A stretch of DNA of 5,724 nt, taken from NCBI GenBank assembly GCA_031258665.1, contig JAIRML010000254.1, forward strand, positions 1 to 5,724, read 5' to 3'. Position numbers and translations under genes: made by a program. Shown piece after piece: positions 1 to 4,037 of this stretch. This DNA comes from Oscillospiraceae bacterium (GTDB lineage: Bacteria; Bacillota; Clostridia; Oscillospirales; UBA929). The notes under the pieces were generated by a model. That model was given only the letters and a program-made list of their open reading frames with translations. It was not told where the DNA came from and ran no database searches. Numbering within the stretch: the stretch's first letter is position 1; each line of letters opens with the position of its first letter.

Positions 1-1082
1 TAGAACTGGCCAAGGAGCACCTGCCGGACATACTCTTTGTGGACATTGACATGCCGTTTGTCAATGGGCTGGAGTTCATCGAAACACTGTCCAATTTTTT
101 GAGCGGCGCGGTGATCATCATCATCACCGGCTACGACGACTTCAAATACATACAAAAGGCGCTGCGCCTGGGCGTCTTCGATTATCTGTTAAAGCCGATC
201 ATGGAGTCCACGCTGTTTGACACGGTGGACCGCGCCAAGGCGTGGTTGTGCCAAAACCACAAGGAAGTCAAGTACTTGGAGTGGGCGAAACTTCAGATCG
301 AAAAAAACCGCCAGGCGCTGACGACGTCGTTCTTTTCCGGATGGCTGGACGGGCACTACAGCGAGACGGAGATCGACCAGCAGATGGAATACCTGAACCT
401 GCAGGTGCCGATCCCCTGCGGGGTGACGGTGGTACACATCGCGTCCAAGGAGTCGCTGGCGGTGCTGGAACAGGGCTGGAACGAAAATCTTCTCTATTAC
501 GCCGCCGAAAACATCGCGCTGGAGCTGTTCTCCTGCTTCGCGCCCGTCTCCTCATACCAAAACGACGGGGGGGACCTGGTGTTGCTGTCCGCCTGTGAGC
601 CGCGCCGGCCGTGGGAGGAGGCCGGGCGGAACCTTTCGGAGGCGCTGCAAAAGCACCTGCCGGTGCAGGTGGAACGGATGCAGGTGGTGTGCAATTCCAA
701 GAAGAAGATGCCGGAAATCTATCTGACCTCCATGGGAAAATTTCAGGCGGCCATGCAGTGTTCCTCTCTGGTGACAGAGACCAAGCGCTATATTGAAAGT
801 CACTATGGAGACACGCAGCTGTCTCTGCAGGCGGCGGCGGCCAGCCAGCATGTCTCGCCGGAGCATCTGAGCCGCGTGTTCCGGCACGAGACAGGCGTCA
901 CCTTTGTGGACTACGTCACGCAGACGCGCATCCGCAAAGCGGTGGAGCTGCTGCTCGGCAGCGATTTGAAAATATACAACATAGCGGAACAGACCGGGTA
1001 TTCCACGCAGCACTACTTTTCTGTCGCGTTCAAACGCGCGTTGGGGGTCTCTCCCCTCGAATACCGCAGAGGCCACATCTGA
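1..1082 (+). CDS. YesN-type response regulator, AraC-family DNA-binding output (5' end outside window)
   Basis: This is a two-component response regulator that would be phosphorylated by a sensor kinase and then activate nearby genes, typically for sugar use. The frame is open from base 3, so the GTG at 39 is internal, not a start: the codons before it read ELAKEHLPDILF, normal receiver sequence. The receiver keeps the phospho-acceptor Asp of VDIDMP (codon 42-44), the switch Thr of ITGYDDF (126-128) and the conserved Lys of LLKPI (192-194). A coiled linker and a poorly conserved alpha/beta domain follow (about 250-770); in YesN relatives this region is often a degenerate cyclase-like fold, which I only infer here. 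The last 100 residues (about 771-1079) are an AraC/XylS double helix-turn-helix, ending in the signature IAEQTGYSTQHYFSVAFKRALG followed by VSPLEYRR, split here as two runs. The stop is TGA at 1080-1082. The next gene starts 264 nt downstream in the same direction. A partner kinase is expected upstream but not visible. The family call is secure; the regulated genes are not known. Confidence 0.95.
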   Translation, partial: ELAKEHLPDILFVDIDMPFVNGLEFIETLSNFLSGAVIIIITGYDDFKYIQKALRLGVFDYLLKPIMESTLFDTVDRAKAWLCQNHKEVKYLEWAKLQIEKNRQALTTSFFSGWLDGHYSETEIDQQMEYLNLQVPIPCGVTVVHIASKESLAVLEQGWNENLLYYAAENIALELFSCFAPVSSYQNDGGDLVLLSACEPRRPWEEAGRNLSEALQKHLPVQVERMQVVCNSKKKMPEIYLTSMGKFQAAMQCSSLVTETKRYIESHYGDTQLSLQAAAASQHVSPEHLSRVFRHETGVTFVDYVTQTRIRKAVELLLGSDLKIYNIAEQTGYSTQHYFSVAFKRALGVSPLEYRRGHI

Positions 1083-1186
1083 GCCTTTCCCGCCGGGGCA
1101 AGGTTCGAAGGCCCGCAAAACAGATGGTGCCTTGGTGCCGCGACGCGGCCACAAAAAACAAGAATTTTTTGGGATAGAGCCCCTCC

Positions 1187-1217
1187 GCGGTTTGCGGAAT
1201 TCATTTCCGCAAACCGC
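1187..1217. repeat. 13-bp perfect inverted repeat, 5-nt loop
   Basis: The arm GCGGTTTGCGGAA at 1187-1199 is matched by its exact reverse complement TTCCGCAAACCGC at 1205-1217, around the loop TTCAT. As RNA it would be a very stable hairpin. What follows is GC-rich (ACCCTGCGGGG), so it lacks the T tract of a terminator. It could be an operator for a dimeric regulator, an mRNA-stabilising hairpin, or a unit of a dispersed repeat. Confidence 0.85.
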
Positions 1218-1223
1218 ACCCTG

Positions 1224-1243
1224 CGGGGCGCCACAGCGCCCCG
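1224..1243. repeat. 8-bp perfect inverted repeat, 4-nt loop
   Basis: CGGGGCGC at 1224-1231 pairs with GCGCCCCG at 1236-1243 around the tetraloop CACA. It lies only 6 nt after the 13-bp inverted repeat, so the two would stack as neighbouring hairpins in a transcript. There is no T run after it. Confidence 0.8.
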
Positions 1244-1257
1244 AACCAGCCCCCGTG

Positions 1258-1284
1258 TTGTTGAAAAACAAAGTTTTTCAACAA
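1258..1284. repeat. 12-bp perfect inverted repeat, 3-nt loop
   Basis: TTGTTGAAAAAC at 1258-1269 is matched by GTTTTTCAACAA at 1273-1284 with the loop AAA. It is AT-rich in a GC-rich setting, which makes a chance perfect match less likely. Its T run is inside the stem, not after it, so it is a poor terminator candidate. Confidence 0.85.
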
Positions 1285-1302
1285 GTGGCAAGAATTTGGG
1301 TT

Positions 1303-1325
1303 GTGGGTTGGCAGGTGCAGCCCAC
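1303..1325 (+). promoter_or_regulatory. Stem-loop just upstream of the lipoprotein ribosome binding site
   Basis: GTGGGTTG at 1303-1310 can pair with CAGCCCAC at 1318-1325 (seven Watson-Crick pairs and one G-U) around a 7-nt loop. The stem ends 7 nt before the GAGGTG ribosome binding site. It could influence translation start of the binding protein if its pairing is alternated, but no competing partner strand is obvious. Confidence 0.45.
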
Positions 1326-1332
1326 GTTGGAT

Positions 1333-1338
1333 GAGGTG
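1333..1338 (+). promoter_or_regulatory. Ribosome binding site of the double-domain lipoprotein gene
   Basis: GAGGTG lies 8 nt before the ATG at 1347. An in-frame TGA at 1332-1334 prevents any longer protein, and there is no other ATG, GTG or TTG in frame before the hydrophobic core of the signal peptide. Together these fix the start at 1347. Confidence 0.8.
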
Positions 1339-1346
1339 ACACGGAT

Positions 1347-3260
1347 ATGGCAGGGTCGCCGGGCGCGAAGTGGTGGAAGGCGCCCTTTGGGCGGAGAAAC
1401 GGAGACAGCGGCCGGGGCCGCCCGGTCGCCACGCTGGCGGCGTTTGTGTTTTTGCTCGCGCTGCTGACCGGGTGCGCGGCGTCCGACACGCTGCCGTCTG
1501 TCACCTATGTGATCGGCATCTCGCAGGCGAACATGCGGGAACCGTGGCGTCTGGTGCTGACGCGTGAGCTTCAGGAGGAGGCGACCAAGCACCCGGAGAT
1601 CCGCCTGGTGTTTGTCGACGCGACACAGGACAGCGACAAACAGATCAAAGACATCGAACGCCTGCTCGGCTACGGCATCGACCTGCTGATCGTTTCGCCC
1701 TGCGACGTCGAGCGGCTGACGCCGACCATCAGCGAGGTGTATCAGAACATTCCGGTGATCGTGCTGGACCGCGGGGTCGAGGGCTACGACTACACCCTGT
1801 TCATAGGGCCGGACAACGAGTCCATTGGCAAGCAGGCGGGGGAGGCCATCGTCAGCATGGCCATGGGGCGGGCGTTCTCCGTGCTGGAGCTGCGGGGCGG
1901 CGCCAACTCCCAGGCCAGCGCGGCGCGAAGCCGCGGGCTGGAGAACGCGCTGGCGCGCCACCCCTACATCCGCACCCGCGTTGTCGTTGTGGAGAACGAG
2001 TCGCGCGACGCCGCGGAGGACATCGTGGCGTCTCTCGGCAGCCAGCTGGAAGAGGTGGATGTGATCTTCGCCCACAACGATTACATGGCGCTCGGGGCTT
2101 ACCGCGCCATGAAAAACGGGGCGAAGGTCTCCCCAAAGATCATTGGGGTGGACGGGTTTGTGGGGCAGGACGACGGGCTGGAGCTGATCCGCAAGGGCGT
2201 GATAGACGAGACCATCACCTGCCCCACCGGGGGGCGCGAAGCGATTCAGTTTTCACTGGATATCTTAAAAAATGTCAGCGGTGTCCCCAAACAGGTGATC
2301 CTGCGGAGTCACAACATCACGAGGGCCAATCTGGAGAGCTATGAGCGCAGTCTGGACAAAGCGCCGCACGAGCTCGCCGGCGCGATCCGCGTCGGGTATG
2401 CCCAGGTGGGCACGGAGAGCGGGTGGCGGATCGCCAACAACAGCTCGATCCGCGAGGCGGCCAAGGACTTCAATGTGGAACTGACGGTGATAGACGCCAA
2501 CCAGTCCCCAGAGAGGCAGATTGAGGCGGTGCGCACATTTATATCTCAAAAAATGGATGTTATTGTGATCTCGCCCATCATAGACAGCGGCTGGGAACCG
2601 GTGCTGGAGGAGGCCAAGCGCGCGGGCATTCCGGTGCTCCTCTCCGACCGCAAGATCAACACGGAGGAGGACGACCTCTTTCTCACGTACATCGGCGGGG
2701 ACTTTATAGAGGAGGGGCGGCGCGCGATGCGGTGGGTGGCGGCGAACGTGCCGGACGACAAACATCCGGTGCGCATTCTTGAGATCCAGGGGACCATCGG
2801 CGCAAGCCCCACCATAGAGAGGAAGGCCGGGTTTGAGGCGGTGCTGGCCGAGAACGGCAGCTACAGCATTGTCCACTCGGGTTCCGGCGATTACACGATC
2901 GAGGGGGGCCGCCGGGTGGTGGAGAATTACTTGCGGGCGCGCGCCTGGGACATTGACGTGGTTTTTGCGCACAACGACGACATGGCCTTGGGGGCCATAC
3001 AGGCCCTGGAGTCGGCGGGGATAAAACCGGGGGAAGATGTCAAGATCGTGTCGGTGGACGGGACCAGGAGGGCGGTGAAAGCCATCATTGACGGCAAACT
3101 CAACTGTGTGGTGGAATGCGCCCCGTTTTTGGGGCCGCAGCTTATGAAAGCCGTGACCGACCTGATGATGGGCAAGGAGCTGCCGCTGCGCATCATCACG
3201 GATGAGAGGGTGTTCACGCGAGAAAACGCGGAGGAGGTGCTGCCTGGAAGGAGTTACTAA
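1347..3260 (+). CDS. Lipoprotein with two tandem type I periplasmic sugar-binding domains (second YtfQ-like)
   Basis: This is predicted to be an extracellular, membrane-anchored sugar-binding protein of the RbsB/YtfQ superfamily (Peripla_BP_4 type). A long basic N-terminus (residues 1-27) leads into a hydrophobic stretch and a lipobox L40-T41-G42-C43, so Cys43 should carry the lipid. Domain 1 spans about 52-320 and domain 2 about 346-625; family members normally have just one such fold in about 300-350 residues. Both domains keep the usual ligand-pocket positions: Trp67-Arg68 and Trp360-Arg361, Asp141-Arg142 and Asp434-Arg435, Arg194 and Arg492, Asn244 and Asn543 (both in FAHND), Asp269 and Asp571. 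Domain 2 resembles E. coli YtfQ, the galactofuranose-binding protein, in stretches such as GTESGWR, GWEPVLEEAKRAGIPV and AHNDDMALGAIQA; that likeness is from memory, not a search. Domain 1 is more divergent. No ATPase or permease gene adjoins it in the window. With the response regulator directly upstream, it may feed a transporter encoded elsewhere or act as a sugar co-sensor for the kinase. The ligand is not proven. Confidence 0.93.
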   Translation: MAGSPGAKWWKAPFGRRNGDSGRGRPVATLAAFVFLLALLTGCAASDTLPSVTYVIGISQANMREPWRLVLTRELQEEATKHPEIRLVFVDATQDSDKQIKDIERLLGYGIDLLIVSPCDVERLTPTISEVYQNIPVIVLDRGVEGYDYTLFIGPDNESIGKQAGEAIVSMAMGRAFSVLELRGGANSQASAARSRGLENALARHPYIRTRVVVVENESRDAAEDIVASLGSQLEEVDVIFAHNDYMALGAYRAMKNGAKVSPKIIGVDGFVGQDDGLELIRKGVIDETITCPTGGREAIQFSLDILKNVSGVPKQVILRSHNITRANLESYERSLDKAPHELAGAIRVGYAQVGTESGWRIANNSSIREAAKDFNVELTVIDANQSPERQIEAVRTFISQKMDVIVISPIIDSGWEPVLEEAKRAGIPVLLSDRKINTEEDDLFLTYIGGDFIEEGRRAMRWVAANVPDDKHPVRILEIQGTIGASPTIERKAGFEAVLAENGSYSIVHSGSGDYTIEGGRRVVENYLRARAWDIDVVFAHNDDMALGAIQALESAGIKPGEDVKIVSVDGTRRAVKAIIDGKLNCVVECAPFLGPQLMKAVTDLMMGKELPLRIITDERVFTRENAEEVLPGRSY

Positions 3261-3264
3261 CGTG

Positions 3265-3282
3265 GGGCTGCCGCCGCAGCCC
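3265..3282 (+). other. 7-bp stem-loop directly after the lipoprotein stop codon
   Basis: GGGCTGC at 3265-3271 and GCAGCCC at 3276-3282 form a perfect stem with loop CGCC, beginning 5 nt after the TAA. The position suits a transcription terminator or a 3'-end stabilising hairpin, but the following bases (ATCTCTCGG) are not a T tract, so intrinsic termination is doubtful. Confidence 0.45.
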
Positions 3283-3509
3283 ATCTCTCGGCGTGTCGCC
3301 TGCGGCTTCGGGGTTAGCGGTCCCCGCCGCGCGGGAAAGACGGCGCGTCCTGAGGCAGCGGGGCGGAGCCTGTCTGCTCGGCGGCGGCGTATCAGATCGA
3401 GTGACGCGCACCGCCGCGCGAGACGTTTTCATGTACTGCGAAACTGGCAATATCAAAAATATGCCCATGCATGCTAATAAAATGTAAAGACGGCAGGGGG
3501 CGCTTCCTG

Positions 3510-3515
3510 TATACT
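3510..3515 (+). promoter_or_regulatory. Weak promoter-like -10 box (TATACT)
   Basis: TATACT matches five of six -10 consensus bases. Seventeen nt upstream, AAGACG (3487-3492) matches only three of six -35 bases. If it is used, the transcript would start near 3522 and read through the palindrome at 3612 before reaching the gene at 4038. This is a speculative call. Confidence 0.2.
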
Positions 3516-3611
3516 GTAAAGAGGGAAAAGGGTGACACGGGAAGAGGGGGTGTGTTCGGAGCGCCGCGGCCCGGGCGCGTTGGGGAAAGCTCGAAAACGA
3601 CGGTCGTTGCT

Positions 3612-3641
3612 GTTTTCAAAAAGGTATACCTTTTTGAAAAC
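3612..3641. repeat. Perfect 30-bp palindrome
   Basis: The 15 bases GTTTTCAAAAAGGTA (3612-3626) are followed at once by their exact reverse complement TACCTTTTTGAAAAC (3627-3641), with no spacer. A separate short inverted repeat, AACGAC-G-GTCGTT (3596-3608), sits just before it, and GAAAAC also occurs at 3593-3598. As RNA the palindrome would fold into a hairpin with A-rich and T-rich flanks, a bidirectional-terminator-like form. As DNA it could be an operator, or two abutting transposon ends. Confidence 0.9.
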
Positions 3642-3773
3642 GCGCCATGAAACCTGATGCGCTCAATTACATCAACAGAAGTCGCAAAGTCAGGATGACT
3701 GCGCGGCTTTTTTTGTGCATTTTAACCGCGAAAGACAGAGCGGATTTCTAAAAATGACAATTTCAAAAAGGTA
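3627..3773. mobile_element. Possible 147-bp MITE-like element with 13-bp terminal inverted repeats and TA flanks
   Basis: The segment begins TACCTTTTTGAAA (3627-3639) and ends with the exact reverse complement TTTCAAAAAGGTA (3761-3773). It is flanked by TA on both sides (3625-3626 and 3774-3775), as expected for elements of the IS630/Tc1-mariner kind that insert at TA. It has no coding capacity. An extra outward-facing copy of the same end abuts on the left and creates the 30-bp palindrome, which might be the remnant of a second copy. Against this, only one copy is visible in the window and the ends are AT-rich and simple. Confidence 0.4.
3683..3714 (+). terminator. Terminator-like hairpin followed by seven T
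   Basis: AGTCA (3688-3692) pairs with TGACT (3696-3700), and CGC (3683-3685) pairs with GCG (3701-3703) across a two-base AA bulge. A GCGGC-type stretch and then T7 (3708-3714) follow. The short bulged stem and the gap before the T run make it a weak intrinsic terminator. It lies inside the MITE-like segment and could end readthrough from upstream. Confidence 0.3.
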
Positions 3774-4004
3774 TAGCATAGCAGGCCGTGTGAAAATTGC
3801 TGAAGGGCTGCGGCCCAGTGGGTTTCGCGCGCCGCGGGGTGTGTCCGGAAGCGGGGTGGTCGCTTTTGTGTGCAGAGGAGGCGACCGAAGGGAGGCCGTG
3901 TGCAGACGGCCTTGCGCCCTGCTCCCATTCACCGCGCCCACGGCGGACCGCGTCCGGGCCTTCTGTGCGCCGTCTCACAAAAGAAACACGAAAAAAGGAA
4001 AAAC

Positions 4005-4021
4005 GGCGCCCAAAAGGCGCC
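4005..4021 (+). promoter_or_regulatory. 11-bp tandem repeat forming a GGCGCC hairpin before the surface-protein gene
   Basis: GGCGCCCAAAA occurs twice head to tail (4005-4015 and 4016-4026). Because GGCGCC is its own reverse complement, the two copies can pair as a 6-bp all-GC stem (4005-4010 with 4016-4021) around the loop CAAAA. It ends 6 nt before the ribosome binding site. It may stabilise the mRNA start or affect ribosome access. No T run follows. Confidence 0.5.
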
Positions 4022-4027
4022 CAAAAG

Positions 4028-4033
4028 AAAGGA
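4028..4033 (+). promoter_or_regulatory. Ribosome binding site of the discoidin-domain protein gene
   Basis: AAAGGA ends 4 nt before ATG 4038 and 10 nt before a second in-frame ATG at 4044. Spacing is slightly short for the first and slightly long for the second, so the exact start is undecided between Met1 and Met3. The signal peptide is intact either way. Confidence 0.55.
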
Positions 4034-4037
4034 AAAA

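Larger units (their letters stand above)
1135..1325 (+). other. Structured leader: six consecutive inverted repeats between the regulator and lipoprotein genes
   Basis: The 264-nt gap 1083-1346 has no gene. It contains six non-overlapping stem-loops in a row: 1135-1152 (5 bp plus 2 bp across a one-base bulge), 1152-1171 (seven bases, A6/T6 arms; shares one base with the first), 1187-1217 (13 bp perfect), 1224-1243 (8 bp perfect), 1258-1284 (12 bp perfect) and 1303-1325 (8 bp with one G-U). None of the GC-rich stems is followed by a run of T, so none is a standard Rho-independent terminator. The last one ends 7 nt before the ribosome binding site of the lipoprotein gene. This could be a structured 5' leader, an intergenic repeat cluster, or an RNA-processing region within one transcript. 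I do not recognise a known riboswitch class. Confidence 0.6.
3261..4037. other. 777-nt gap without a convincing gene; hairpins, palindrome and MITE-like segment
   Basis: Short reading frames exist on both strands but none has a good ribosome binding site plus a plausible protein. The first part (3261-3420) is very GC-rich and holds stem-loops at 3265-3282, 3302-3330 (4 bp plus 5 bp with a bulge) and 3381-3417 (7-bp arms, long loop). From about 3421 the sequence turns AT-richer. A weak promoter-like pair (GAC core at 3487-3492, TATACT at 3510-3515, 17-nt spacing) is present. The 3612-3775 segment is described separately. Another 7-bp hairpin is at 3893-3912 (AGGCCGT / ACGGCCT). An A-rich stretch from 3977 leads to the next gene. 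The length suggests that the surface-protein gene has its own promoter, but I cannot place it with confidence. Confidence 0.6.

Noticed and set aside
1100..1115. GGTTCGAA resembling a tRNA T-loop
   Set aside because: The flanking bases do not form a 5-bp T stem, and no acceptor, D or anticodon arms can be built around it.
1278..2075. 265-codon open frame on the - strand
   Set aside because: It is opposite the first sugar-binding domain and the leader. There is no motif and no credible start signal.
2265..3284. 339-codon open frame on the - strand
   Set aside because: It is antisense to the second sugar-binding domain, which is clearly real. The product has no recognisable motif and its composition is biased to His, Arg and Pro.
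3634..3648. Possible catabolite-repression (cre) site at TTGAAAACGCGCCAT
   Set aside because: Only the left half (TGAAAACG) fits the consensus; the A/T positions and the closing CA do not. The match comes from the palindrome end.
3532..3657. Small frame starting at GTG 3532 after a purine-rich stretch
   Set aside because: About 41 codons, very arginine-rich, running through the palindrome; no sign of selection as a protein.
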